A DNA stretch of 64,000 nucleotides from Wuchereria bancrofti (taxonomy: Eukaryota; Nematoda; Chromadorea; Rhabditida; Onchocercidae), in assembly GCA_005281725.1 (NCBI GenBank), contig SSBO01000008.1, positions 1,178,001 to 1,242,000 of the forward strand, read 5' to 3'. The position numbers and the translations under genes are program-made. Shown here in pieces: positions 12,301 to 25,247 of the stretch; the first letter of the stretch is position 1, and each line of letters begins with the position of its first letter. The notes below the pieces were generated by a model. It was given only the letters and a program-made list of their open reading frames with translations. It had not been told where the DNA came from and made no database searches.

Positions 12301-15300
12301 TTCTTATTCATATCGAAATATTTTTCAAGCAAATTAATGACACCATCATTATAACACGCAAATAAGCGAATGAGATCACGAAAGAGAAGAATGAAAGAAC
12401 AATTGATGACGCCATTATTTAATTCGGCTGAAGTTACCTGAAACTAACAATTCTTATTAAATTAAACATGTTACATATTAAATTTACTCAATCAAATATT
12501 AATTAATTATTCAAATAACTTCATTATTTGCACTATTTTGCTGAACAATAATTCATGCATTACCAATAAAAAATAAGCCTTTTGTTACAAATGATAACAT
12601 ATCAGTAATAATAAAAGATTTATTAAGAAAGAGTCGGAAGATTAAAAAGTTATTTTAATGTGTCAATTTAGAAGCTAGTCTTTTTTGGCTAGCTTCTAAA
12701 TTGACCTTCAATTAACACAGGGTATAATTTGTTAAACTTATATCTCTTTTATAAAAAGCTATTTTTACTCGTACTGCAAAAATGAGAAACGTGGAATAAA
12801 TTCTGTCCCGAAAAACAGACAAAAAAAAGAAAACTAAAATTTACTTGGAATTCGAGAAGAGCATCGATTTGGTTTTGCAAAATTGGTAATGTTTTCAATA
12901 ACTAAAACATTGAAAATGATGCGATTTCATAAAACTAGTAGTATTATGCAAGTATTAGATAAAAATTCTAAGTTTAGAAAAAAAATTTAGAAATCTTGAT
13001 TTACATTTCTGTTAATTATTTGATTTCAGCTCATTTCAATTCATTTAGATCAATCGACATCTCTTAAATTCTCCTCACTTTAGTTCAACAACAAACATTA
13101 TATACCTTATCTGCATTCATCGTTCGTAGAAGACCATCTTCACGACCACGTTTTACTTTGCAAAAATCGAAAGCGCATAAGCGATACGTGTAGATCTTTT
13201 CACTGATATATTTCCCATAACGTCGAACATGTTGCGACATGTCATAGCCTGCAATGGAATTTCACTATTTATTTATACAACATAAGCAGGATTTAATTGA
13301 AGCAATACAGAAAGTTAATTTCTGTTCAAAAGTTAAAAACAGTTAGGTCATACATCAAATTATCTGCATCCAAGAACTCAAACTGTCAAGAAATAACATT
13401 TTGAAATTCAAATTATTTTGTTTTTCCTCTTTACTTGTGAGGAATGAAACTTTTAGAATATTCTGAACTCAAATGATGTATGAAATTATTTCCAAGCGAT
13501 AAAGAATAAAGTTTCCAAAACATACTTTTAAGTCAAAAATACCCTTAAACTTACCTACTCTAAAATGGTTAACTCTAATTGTCGTCATTATCATCTATAT
13601 CCTTTCACAATTCAGATCTTTCACCCATCACAAGAAAAAATTTTCATTCCCAAATAATCAGATGTTTTCGAACTGATAACAACTAAGGAGTTTTTATTGT
13701 AATTAGAAAAAATAATTGGGAAAAAGAATTGCTTTTCTACCAAACCGTCGGAACACTAATGAGACTTGCTGTCCTTAATAATCCGAATAAGATAATTCAG
13801 TTTCATCCTAACTCAAAGTTATTTTTCGTATCATCTTTAGTTTTACTTTTGCTTTACAAATTGATTTTTCCCATAATAAACTACAACAATTTCTCAATTA
13901 CTAATAGCAATTATCGTCCGTCAAGCAAACAAGTTTGAGTTAATCACCCATACTAAATTTATAATGTCAGCCATCCCATATCATCCTATTTAATCTATTT
14001 CTTGATTAGAAACTTGACAGTGACACACTCATTTTTCTAACAAACACCACATAGAATTAATTGGAAAATTACAGATAAATAAAAAAGTGATGCCCAGTGT
14101 AAGAGCAAGATGATAAAAGGAAAAGTATTGATATGTTAAAAATATTGGAAAGCTTTATGAAAGAAAAATTGTATCAAAACGTTGCACTAAAAAAAGTTGT
14201 GCGTTCAAAAACTTTGACAAATACGCCCGAAATATATCTGCCCGTGCATGATTAGATTAGAGGTAGTGTCAGTCCAAAAAAAAAAAAGATAAATTTATGG
14301 ATGATTCATTTACCAACAAGAACCGAATCCGGGGATGCCCAATGTTTCGTTGACGAACGCGTATAATCCATAGGTGAATGACCTGACATATTCTTTAACT
14401 TTAAATTCAATACATGAAATCTTTTGTTTAATCGGAAAGAGAGATAAGAGAGCTAAAGAGAAGGGACATTAAAATAAAAATTAGACAAAAATCAACTAAA
14501 TTCAAATATGTTTGCGAAATTAGAATTATCTGCTGATAAAAAGCGCATGATACGAGAAAAGAAAAATCACTTAAAAACAGAACACTTCCATGTTTTTCCA
14601 TGTAGAAAGTTATGAAATTCAACTAGGTTCACATATGTTTGCAAAATTAGAATTGAAAAACTAACAGATTTTAACAGAGATATTAAATCCTAAAATTTTG
14701 TTGAACACATCAACAAAAAGAAATCAAGCTTCTCAAGTAATGATGAGAGGATTTTTTTAACGCTGTTCATCAGCATACACCGTTCCATTTCATCCATTTC
14801 TGCTGATCGAAACATTAGCGTCGGCACACACTCATCTACAATAATACCTACCTTGAGCGGAATTCTTGTCCAAAAAACTGCCCAAGTTGAATGTCGTATT
14901 ACAGGACGCAAGATACTGTGAAAATCGCTGGAAAAGGTTGAAAAAAATTTGGTACACTATAAGTAATTCATATGAATCAAAAATAGATAATCGAGACCAC
15001 CATTAGATTTTAAGCACGCTTCAAAAACAAGTAATGCAGTACCAATAATACTACATTTTGCGTATGCGTACGACTTAAAATTAAAAGCATTAACATATAT
15101 TTCGAAAATGGAGCTGGAATTTATGCATCTTGTAATTGAAACTGACAATTTAATTTATTCAAAAGAAAATATCATAGTAAATCTGTGTTCAAAAATTCCC
15201 GTTTATTCTTTAAAAACGAAAATATCTACTTAATTGTAATTTTATGTCCTTTCTTATCATTCACTGGTTAAAACGTTTAGAAGTATAAAAGAATTACTTC

Positions 15301-16127
15301 ATTTCCATAACACATTATGTTATGAATAGTGATAAGCGCTTTATAAACAACTGTCCAATTGGGATTTTGGGTCCGTTCAATCAACAAATTTGCCATTGAT
15401 GGGATGGAAACATTTGGCTCCTGCGTACAATGTAATAAATCTGCAAAAAGCAATCGATAGCTCATTTTTTTTTATATAATAAAATTAAAAGCTTGAATGA
15501 AGTTTTCATAAAAAAATATATGAAATTTCAGAACTAATAACTTTTTAACTCTTTTATGCATCCAATTATTTGAGGATTATCTGATCATTTCTTCAGCAGC
15601 TACTTGATACGTGTATGAAACGATCAAATTTCATTATTTAAAAAAATTACATGAAGATATAAGAACCATTCGTTCAATTAATACAGGAAGGGATAACAAA
15701 TGCTTCATAAGTCAAATTATTTATGTCTTCGTATTGATACATTTCAGAAATTGCTTAGTTATCCTTTGATGTTAAACGCACATATGTGACGATTTAAATT
15801 TGAACAAGTTATGCTTATTTCAATACTAATTCTCTCACATTAAAGCTATCAAAATTCGCATCGAAGTTCTGACTCCACTTTCTGTTGAATTCTAATTTCT
15901 CTTTTAAATTAATTTAAATCCGACACATTGTAATGTAGTGCAAAGAACTTACAATCCAAATGTTTTCTTTTTGGTGCCATTAATTCTTCGGTTGTAGCTT
16001 TACAAATTGTTTTACCTAATTGACTACCGGCTAAGGAATGTTTTGCAGCCGTAAGTCGGTCGGTAATTGTTTGTCCACCTGTTGTAAATGGCATTGGTTG
16101 ATGTAATGCTTTCTCGATAGTTTGCAT
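6349..16127 (-). CDS. unc-11: Clathrin assembly protein AP180/PICALM family (UNC-11), complete, 18 exons
   Basis: An endocytic adaptor that binds PtdIns(4,5)P2, clathrin and cargo at the plasma membrane; in worms UNC-11 recruits synaptobrevin during vesicle recycling (family knowledge). Exons in minus order: 15953-16127, 15298-15440, 14852-14927, 13106-13248, 12845-12901, 12261-12437, 11708-11872, 11320-11445, 10534-10846, 10277-10381, 9172-9516, 8914-9006, 8657-8782, 8326-8403, 8185-8205, 7145-7304, 6803-6933, 6349-6521. They join in frame to 868 residues. The ANTH domain fills residues about 18-312; the lipid-binding motif is PKRKH at 52-56. The tail is Pro/Gln/Ala-rich and carries four NPF motifs (FNPFAA, TNPFAQ, FNPFLT, RNPFGA), which bind EH-domain proteins, plus DDLLTLFDP and a run of 12 prolines. 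An in-frame TAA nine bases before ATG supports the start. The acceptor of exon 9172-9516 is the weakest join. Confidence 0.92.
12662..12705. repeat. Perfect 17-base inverted repeat in an unc-11 intron
   Basis: GTCAATTTAGAAGCTAG at 12662-12678 and its exact reverse complement at 12689-12705 are separated by 10 bases. It lies in the intron between the exons ending at 12845 and starting at 12437, so the nascent RNA could fold into a stem-loop there. Confidence 0.85.
14314..14382 (-). other. unc-11: Probable cassette exon of unc-11 (69 bases, 23 residues)
   Basis: Between the ANTH exon ending NSAQ-G (14852) and the one beginning YDMSQ (13248) lies an open stretch with acceptor ATGTCAG before 14382 and donor G/GTAAATG after 14314. 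It begins and ends in phase 1, as do both neighbours, so including or skipping it keeps the frame. Inclusion would insert a Ser/Thr-rich segment reading [20 protein letters not shown] before GYDMS. Most family members join these two exons directly. An ATG lies just upstream at 14389-14387 in another possible first-exon reading, so an internal start is the alternative. Confidence 0.5.
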
Positions 16128-16189
16128 CTTCTTTTATTTATTTCGTGTTATTATAATGAAGTAAAAAATAATAATGATTGAAAAATTTT

Positions 16190-16212
16190 CAAAATCTGAA
16201 ATGACCTGAAAG
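16190..16212 (-). promoter_or_regulatory. Candidate 5' acceptor sites of the unc-11 mRNA
   Basis: Two acceptor-like sites read on the minus strand, TACTTTCAG (AG at 16207-16206) and TCATTTCAG (AG at 16197-16196), stand about 70-80 bases before the unc-11 ATG. Either could receive a spliced leader or a 5' UTR exon. Confidence 0.3.
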
Positions 16213-19200
16213 TAAATAACATAAAAATATGCATACAAGATTATTGTTAATAAAATCAAAAGTGACATATGAAGCAATTTAAAAACGTCGAAACCGAATA
16301 TTTTACTTCATATGTAGAAATATGCATTGTAAACAATAAAGCTACGGAAAGTATGAAAAGCTACTGAAATTCAACAAAGCAGTAAAAAAAAAGACAATAA
16401 AAAAACAATAAAAAAGCGAAACAAATGTTTAGAAATTTTAAAATCGATAAAACATTACAGTAAATAAAAATAAAATAAATAGTATTTGATGTGGAACAAT
16501 AAAGTGAGCTTAAAAATTATGTAAATTAACGTAAAATCAGAATAATCTTCTAGTTTCCATATTCATTCATCACATCCTACCACAAATCCACTCAACTGTT
16601 CATTTATTGAACTGAAAAAAAAAAGTAGCAAATGAAAAAAGAAACGCGAATCTTATTGGTAACCAGATCATATCTATCCATAACGCACCTACCTACACAC
16701 CTTATACCTACTCGTAATCCGCATTGTACCTATACCATACCTGCTTGCAACTCCACCATACCCACCCGTAACCCATACTATACCTACCCGTATCCATGTC
16801 ATATCCATTACAGAAATCACGCAACTCGGGCAAAAACCTTTTGCTGTTCAAGCCCTCATTTTCATTTTAACTGGTTGAAGTTTTCATTTTTTTAAAAGTC
16901 GGATTGAAGTTTAGATTCTTCTTGGAAATTTTTTTGGGATCTGTGATTATCTTCAAATTTCCTGAATAGCCTCGAACTTTTACAATTACCGACCAATTCT
17001 GAAATGAATTCAAGAAGAAAATTGGGAACGAAAATAAGAAATGAAAGAATGAATTAAAGGATACAACTTGTAACTCTGTTTTATATTAGAGTGAACAACT
17101 ACTCCTCATTACACTATCTTCTTATTTCTAGTACATCTCTCTTCTCTCTTTAGTACTCCTTATTGTCTCGATAACTTCTAACAATCTCGTCAACACCTCT
17201 TCACATCCTTACAAGCCTATCACTCCAACAATTGTATCACATTCTACTACCTCCTTCAGTTACTCATTCCATCATTCCCTCACTCACAACTACTAACAAA
17301 AAACAAAATCAATTTTTGCAGTCTTTTCTAGCAATAATGTTCTATGCGTCATCCTAATATTCCGGTATGTTTCAGGAATAACAAACTGGTTAGTGTAAGT
17401 TTTATTAAATTACCGGATAGCTAGACACTAGGATAAAATAAAGCTTATTCTTTATTGACCGGATGGAGCTTTACAGCGATATGACAGGTAATAGTATGAA
17501 TTAGTGTTAGTAATTAATCATCCGGATCCGGAAATTTCGGATGAATCAGAAGAATATACAGCTAAAATTATGTGTTAACTGGTTTTAATAAAATGTTTGC
17601 TAACCAAACATTTTGTAATTTAATAAAAAATAATGTATAAATATAGTAAACTAATAAATTTTAATTAGTTTTGGTGAGAATTTCAAATTTCACATCTTAT
17701 TATTAATCAAAAAAAGAAAAAAAATAATTAGTTCATTTTGAAAGGATCGGAAAGAAGGATCAAAATTAGAAAACAATGGACAAATTATTTTCTATCTTTT
17801 AGTCTTTCTTTTAAGACTATAAAACTATCTATGCCTGAAGCATTTTATTATGCCTCAATTCTCGACAACAAATTCTTGACTTTAACTTTATTTATTCTCT
17901 TAATTTTTGGCCGTAACTTTTGATTCACATTTTATTACAAATTGAGAAAGAAAAAGAGCAAAAAATGAAAACGTAAAAATTAATCCATAAATAATATATG
18001 AATGTAATGGCTTTCAAAAAAAAAAAAAAAAAAGGAAATTGAGGATGAGAGGAATAAGGAGCCTAGTAGGCCTAGATTAGAAAAGTTAGCAGTCGGAAAT
18101 TGTGAGATCTTTGTCATAAACATGACGATTATATCGAAGAAAGAAATATGATAAAAGAGAGGGAGAGAGAGAGAGAGAGGAAGAGGAAGAAATCCGGAAG
18201 GCAGCAGTCTTTTTTAAATGTGCCAAACTGGAAATCGATGGAATAAATGGATTTGGTTTGGATAGAAGATAGGACGGAATGAATATTACAACAACGAGGA
18301 TAAATTTTTAAGAGGGATTGAAGAGATGAGAGCGGGAATGCATAAAGAAAAGTGAAAGAGAAAAGAGCCTAATAAGGCTGCTCTTTAACTTACTTCAAAA
18401 AATTTCACTTCTATAATTTTAAGATGTTGTGATAGATTTGATTGGACGATAATTCATTCACCGAATTGATGATTAATTTATTGAAATTAACAAAAAAAAA
18501 GGAAAATGTTTATCAAAGATTGATTAATTAATTGAAATTTAAAAAAGAAGAAAGTGTTCATTAAAACTTGAATTCAATGTTTTTTTTTCTGGAAAGAAAA
18601 CGAGAAGAAATGTCAAATGATTTGTTGTTAACTGATTTCATTCATTTTTATCATTTGATTATATTAATTAGTTATGAAAGACTGTCAAAAATCATAACAT
18701 ATTTCATTAATTGGTTAATTAATAAATATTTAGTTGCTTAATTGGTTGATATTAACTGATTAAATAACTGAAATGTAAAAAAAAAATAGAAAGAAAAAGG
18801 GTAAAAGATAGATATCGCGTACTAATTAAAAGTGATAGGCTTCAAATTTTTAAAAATTTCAAGAAAAAAGTCCATAACAAAACCTGAAAATTAACAAATT
18901 CAAAATGTCATTTAAATAATAAACAATTAAAATGAAGCTTTTAAGATATTTTTTATGACATTTGATACTATTTAGCTTTGCTTCTATTAATAAATATATA
19001 CAATCATTGATTAGCTTTCCGAAAAATTTTACCTACAATGAAAAAAAAAGAGAGGAAGATAATGAAAGTTAGAAATGTGAAACTTTAATTTACATATACA
19101 ATGTAAATTTAAAGAAACATCAAAACTTTTAAAAAAAGAAAATGTCCCAAAAAATATGATTTCAATCATAGAATTACAACAAATTTTCGATGAACAAATT

Positions 19201-20691
19201 TTCCAATGCAAAATTATTATGGATGAAAATTTAAGTGTGAAAGTGATGGATGAGAATGATAGTTGCATTTATAAATTGAAGTATTATGTATTAATTTCAA
19301 AATGAATCAATAATAAAGAAGCGTAATAGTTAAATCTTAAGAATTGAGAAATTTTAGAGGTTGTTTACGAAAATCATTATGAAATGAAGTATAAAGCATT
19401 TAAATTTATTTTACTTAAAGTATATTGATAAAACATATGTAATTTTATAATTTAAAAAAAAAAAATTTTCTTATTTTTCAAATTTATTTTATTTTTCAAA
19501 TTATTGATTTTTTTCTGTTTTCTTTTGTTAATATTATATTTCGATTAATGTTACAAATGTGTTAGGTTTATTTAGAAATTGTCGTAAAAATTTCCCAACA
19601 TATCATCTACTATTATTACTAGAAGTGCTTATCAGTGTTACTAAATCTTATCAATGATAATATCAAATTTTATCAGAAACAATTATGCAATACTTATTTG
19701 TCAATTAATTATTTAAGAAGCCTTACAAATTGCAAATAATACAAGTAAAAATTTTGATAAAAAAATTTATTGCTTCCTTTGTTAATATTTTTTTTTTTTT
19801 TGGCTCACATAAATGCATATTAACTTATATTAGTTTATTTCTAAAAATTTTTTCCTTCAATTAAAAATTTAAAACTTTTTGGAAAATTTGCAGAAATATA
19901 AAATTTCAAAAAATATTTTCTTTTTCTATGAAAGAAATATTAAAATGCTATAAACAACACACATTTATGTTTCCTTTCATAGCAATTTTGCTTCCATTTG
20001 TTTGTTCCCGAAAAGTAAACAATTACAAGAATGGAAACATTACGACGAGTAAACATTTGCAAAACGATCACTCTTGCACACTGAAATGATTATTTTAATT
20101 TTGTAAAGTAATATGAATGTATTGCAAGTTCCTTTCTCGTATTTCATACCATTCATTCATTTTAATTCTAAAGAAATTTCAATCTTTTTTTTTCTCTCAA
20201 AGATCAAAAAACAAAAAAAAAAAAGAAAATAGAAATTTTTATGTATAATTAAGATTTGACACTACATCCACTATGAGATTATATACTGAAAATAATAATT
20301 ATCATATTACTAATATATTACAGCATGCTAAGCTATTTCAAACTTTGTCAAAAAATTAGCACAAAAAATGAACTAGTTATAAATTAGCTATAAACGCTAT
20401 TTTAGGTTATATATTCTGATATATTCTGAATTCAATGTGTTCATAGGAGACAAGATATAACCATTTTAGGTGTCCTGAATTCAATATACAAATATGACGT
20501 AGAACCATTTCAGGTTTCCTTTATTCTCAGTGTCATTTTGCATAATGCGTGTATATTCTGCATTTGTGATATTAACAATGGTAATAAATAAAAGTTTTGC
20601 ATACAATGCCATTATAAATTTAAACGGTATTATAAAAGTTTTTAACAATACGTACGTGATAACAAAACAACGTATAAACGCTGTTTTGTCA

Positions 20692-20735
20692 TTTATTTTC
20701 TTACGTATCATTCGTATTGCACGTAAGAAAATAAA
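20692..20735. repeat. 15-base inverted repeat with 14-base spacer
   Basis: TTTATTTTCTTACGT at 20692-20706 is exactly complementary to ACGTAAGAAAATAAA at 20721-20735. No gene is near. It could be a hairpin or a remnant of a small palindromic element; no target duplication was recognised. Confidence 0.75.
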
Positions 20736-21910
20736 CTAATAAACTTTGTTATTTTAATAAGACGAGAAGGAAAGAAGAGAAAAAAAACTTGAATTAATAA
20801 TATTTATTGTGAAAAATGCTAAAAGAAGAAAAGATTTCTGTCAACAAGAAAAAGTAATCAATTTAATAAATACGAGGAAATTCCATTTCATCTTTTCAAA
20901 TATTAGTAATATAATTGAAGGAAATAATATTTGTACAGAGGAAGATGGAATTGATCTTTATTTTTTTAATGAAATTTTTATAAAAGGATGATAAAATGAT
21001 GGATTTCATTTTAGGTAGGGTTCATAAAATGAAATATATTGATAATAATAACAAATAATGATAATGATTTAAACTGATTATAAAGATGGATAATTTTAGC
21101 ATTTAATAATGATTTTAAATTGCAATTTTGGTGGTTAAATAAAATTACAGTAGTGGTATATAATATATATGTTTGCTATAACAATAATTTTTAAGTTAAT
21201 GATAAATGTTTCGATGAATTTATAGGTTAGTGTTATGCCATTATTTGAAATGAACTTTTCACTGAAACAACCACGTACGTACACGTGCTGTATTATTATT
21301 AGCGTGAAGTGATAATAGCATTAATAACTTTAGGTTAGTATTGTTAATATATGATAACACGAAGCATATAACTGCTATCATTATTATTCTACATTGGATC
21401 AGTCATATCATTATTAAGTATTACTATAAGAAAATTTATTTCTATAAGAAAATTATTTCAATTAAGTGCTAAAATATCATTACTTCAACAGATAAATGAA
21501 AAAAGGTAAATTTTCGAATTCTTCACTTTGTGATCATTCGAGTTTTAGAACAAATATCACGATGGAATGATACGGTAGCTTTTTTTTTTTTTCAAATTGA
21601 AACAAATGGATAATAGTTGGACAAGTGTTTAGCCCAAATAAACACTGAAGAAGTTAAACCTGAAAAAAAAAAATTTAAACAAACCTAGTGAAGTGTTAGA
21701 CCACATGTCATTAGCATTATGAGACAAATCAATAAAGAAGTCGAAAAAATGTGTGAAATTTGACAAATATTTCTTGGATCGAAGAAGAATTGGCCAAGTG
21801 GAGAGAAAGCGGAAGAAAACGAAGACTTAAGGCATTGAAGTGATTTGCAATTGAACATTTTGCTTATTCCCATTACTAGTGAATATGTTATTCAAAGAAA
21901 AATCAATGAC

Positions 21911-22188
21911 CCCTCTCATCTATCTCCCAGCTAGGCCTGTATTCTCCCTCTCATCTATCTCCCAGCTAGGCCTGTATTCTCCCTCTCATCTATCTCCCAG
22001 CTAGGCCTGTATTCTCCCTCTCATCTATCTCCCAGCTAGGCCTGTATTCTCCCTCTCATCTATCTCCCAGCTAGGCCTGTATTCTCCCTCTCATCTATCT
22101 TCCAGCTAGGCCTGTATTCTCCCTCTCATCTATCTCCCAGCTAGGCCTGTATTCTCCCTCTCATCTATCTCCCAGCTAGGCCTGTGTT
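21911..22188. repeat. 35-base minisatellite, about 8 copies
   Basis: The unit starts CCCTCTCATCTATCTCCCAG and ends CTAGGCCTGTATTCT. Copies begin every 35 bases from 21911 to 22156. Seven are complete and the last breaks off after CTAGGCCTGT. The copies are identical except for one T-for-C change in the sixth (near 22106). The block is far more GC-rich and pyrimidine-biased than the flanking DNA. No spacers separate the units, so it is not a CRISPR array. Confidence 0.97.
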
Positions 22189-24741
22189 AAACTTTTAGAA
22201 AGAGGGAAATGCCTCAGTTTTTATGTCAAAAATAGCTTATTGGTTTTTGCTTAAGCATATTTATCCCAAATTTGAATGCAATGGGCAAAAAGGAAATCAT
22301 TTTGAATCAATGACGAATTCATAGACAATGAAAATAGCACACATTAATAAACTTTAAGGCTTTGCTCGTAAACAACCTTTCTCGCTTAATATGTAAAACA
22401 TTAACTTTCGCATATTAAATACAACTTTAGCATTTAATCATATGCTAATTGCCAAATATAATGCAAATTATGCAATAACAAAAATTTTTTTTTTTAAAAT
22501 TTTTCGGTGTTATCAAATGTTTAATTTCAGTAAATAACTATAATGTCAAAACAAACTATGCTATCTATCATAAATTCTATCATAAATACCGGTTTGCAAC
22601 AGGAATTCAATTAAAATGCTATAGCTTGATAAGGCTCTGTAAAATAAACATTTCGCAAGATGACTGCAAGAAATAGTCATTAGAAAGATAACTTATTGCA
22701 TTTATAATTATTAAATTAAATCAAATAAATTTCTATATTTGCTTAGTTCATACATAATTTACATATTTAGTTCTTTTAAATTTTTCCGATTTAAAATTTC
22801 TTAATTTTAATTTTGTTTACAAATTAATTCATCAGAATTTATGAATTTTTCAAGCATTAAATTCAATGTATGACACAGAATAAATGAAAGAGAAAAGAGA
22901 GAACGGAAAATGAAAACTGATGAAAAATTTTCGAATTCTTTTGAGGCACAAAAGATTAAGAGATGAAATAAAAAAAAATGAATTAATAAATGAAATGAAA
23001 TAAAATGAAACGCATGAATGAATTGAATGAAATTAAAGGGAATAACAAAACTATTTATCATTGAGTAATTATAATATTTGTTTTATTTATCCAATAAATG
23101 TCCTCGTTTTTTCGTTATTTGCTTAATGACATCTTTCGACTATTTGTCTTTCCGTACATTTTGCACAGCTAATTCATCCTATTAGCATTATGCAAATTAT
23201 ACATTAATTATAAAGTTTATTAGGCTATTGAAGTTGTAACGACAAGTTTTAATTTCTTTTTTTTTTGATTGATTTTCTTTTCACTATTTAATCATTAAAG
23301 AATTTTCTTTTAATAAAAGTACTTTTTTAATTTACAATTTAACAATCTTAACATGAGCAAATGTTTATTGTTATGAATATTTTGTTAGCCATTTTGTATC
23401 TGTTAATTAGCTGACACTAATTTAATGATTATATTGAAGTAAGATAAACATTGATAACCTATGTCAATGTTATTTATCTTTTCATTCATCAATTAGTTGA
23501 CATTAATTAAATGATTATTGTTTATAGCAAAAAGTGGAAACATGAATAACGAAGCGAATGTATGCAATTAATATTTGTTGACAAGTAATTGTTTTATTAA
23601 TATTGATCAGCTATTGCTATAAGTAATAAAAAATCTACAACAAATAAATCACTATAATTTGTTTGGTAGAAAAATATTTAATTGATAATAAATATACTAT
23701 TTACTTAACAACAAAAGCCTTAAAAGTGATTGTTTATCACAAATCAAATCAACTGACGGAAGATAAATAAATGACGTATTTTAAATTCGTAAAATGCACT
23801 TTATCATAGTGATAAACGTTCATTAGATAGGATCAGAAAACAAATATAAAACCGTCAAAACTTTTTCAAACAGAAGAAAAAAACGCAAAAAATTTATTAA
23901 GAATCTCCCAATGATATCAATTTTTTTTTTTTTTTTTTTTAAAGATGAAAATAAACAATAAAATGAGAGATAGAGAAGAATTTAGTTATTTCGATTTTAA
24001 ATTGTTATCAAAGTCGAATAAAACGATGAATTTTAGATGTGAGAAAATGACAAAGGCAAAACTATCTGAAAATGATTCATCGAGAAGTTTTCAAAACCAA
24101 AGAATAATTGCTCAACAAGCCATTTTTCTTTTCTTTTCATCTCTTTCTCTCCCTTGTTTTCTCTTTCTCATCCTTTTCTTTTCGTTTGTCTCCTTAACTA
24201 TTGAAAAATGCATTAATATTGGATTTTAATCATTTCCGTAATGATTTCGAAATTTGCAATTCAACTCATTAAGCATAAATACATTTAAAGTTAAGTAAAA
24301 ATTAATTAAAGAATAATTCTTTTTTTTTCCAAATTGTTGCACTTTAAAAGTTAAAGTTTGGATATCTCTGTCTTTTTCATTTCTTGGTAAATAAAATTCA
24401 CAAACAAAAGTTCGCAAAACTGACGAAGATTTTCTTCATACTAAAAAAAAGCAAAATTAGAGAGAGAGAAAAAAAGTTGCTAAAGAAAACAAATGAGTGA
24501 AAAAAAAAATGGAAATTATTATTAATATTCATTTATAACAAACTAATATATAAATGTCAGTAATTCATTTCCAATATGTACGTATATATAAGTAAAGTAA
24601 GTAAACAAATAAATGATGGGATTAATTAATTAATTAATAGAAAAATGAGAAATGTGAAATATTTAATGATGAATGATATAAGTGTAGCCGGATTGATCTA
24701 TATATGTCGAAGTTGAAAGAGAAAATTGAAGTTAGGAAACA

Positions 24742-24763
24742 AAGAGAGAGAGAGAGAGAGAGA
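24742..24763. repeat. (GA)n microsatellite
   Basis: Simple dinucleotide tract in gene-free DNA. A similar, slightly interrupted GA tract lies at 18157-18186. Confidence 0.9.
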
Positions 24764-25145
24764 TGATTTAACTGTTGCTATTATGGTTTTGGTGATGGTG
24801 TTAGTGGTTGATGGTGACAGTGATGATGACAATGACAGTTGATGAATGACGACGATGAGCGCTATTTGTTAAAAGGAAGAGAAGAAAAGAAAAAGGAAAA
24901 GAAAGGAATGAAATGAAACGAAATGAATTGAGTAATCATTATAGAAGTGTGAAAAGATGAAAAGAATATGAGAAAGGATTGAAAAATAGGCGGCGAATGG
25001 TTGACTTTTTAAACGGTGACAAATAGAAGAACTGAGATGTGAGGACAATAGCGCCAGAGGAGCGGGAAGTGATGAAGAGTGGTGGTATTTGTGCATTGAA
25101 AATAGAGTTAAATTTGAAGTGAAATGGATGAATATGAACCGATCG

Positions 25146-25247
25146 CATACATACATGCATGCATGTATGTATGCATGTATGTATGTATGCATGTATGTAT
25201 GTATGTATGCATGTATGTGTGTGTGCATGCATGTATGCATGTATGTT
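25146..25247. repeat. (ATGT/ATGC)n tetranucleotide array
   Basis: About 100 bases of alternating purine-pyrimidine units ATGT, ATGC and some GTGT. His/Thr- and Tyr/Ile-rich open frames in this area on the minus strand are translations of the repeat. Strict purine-pyrimidine alternation is a sequence type able to adopt Z-DNA. Confidence 0.93.

Noticed and set aside
21911..22188. CRISPR-like array
   Set aside because: Units are directly adjacent with no unique spacers, and the window is nuclear eukaryotic DNA with introns; it is a minisatellite.
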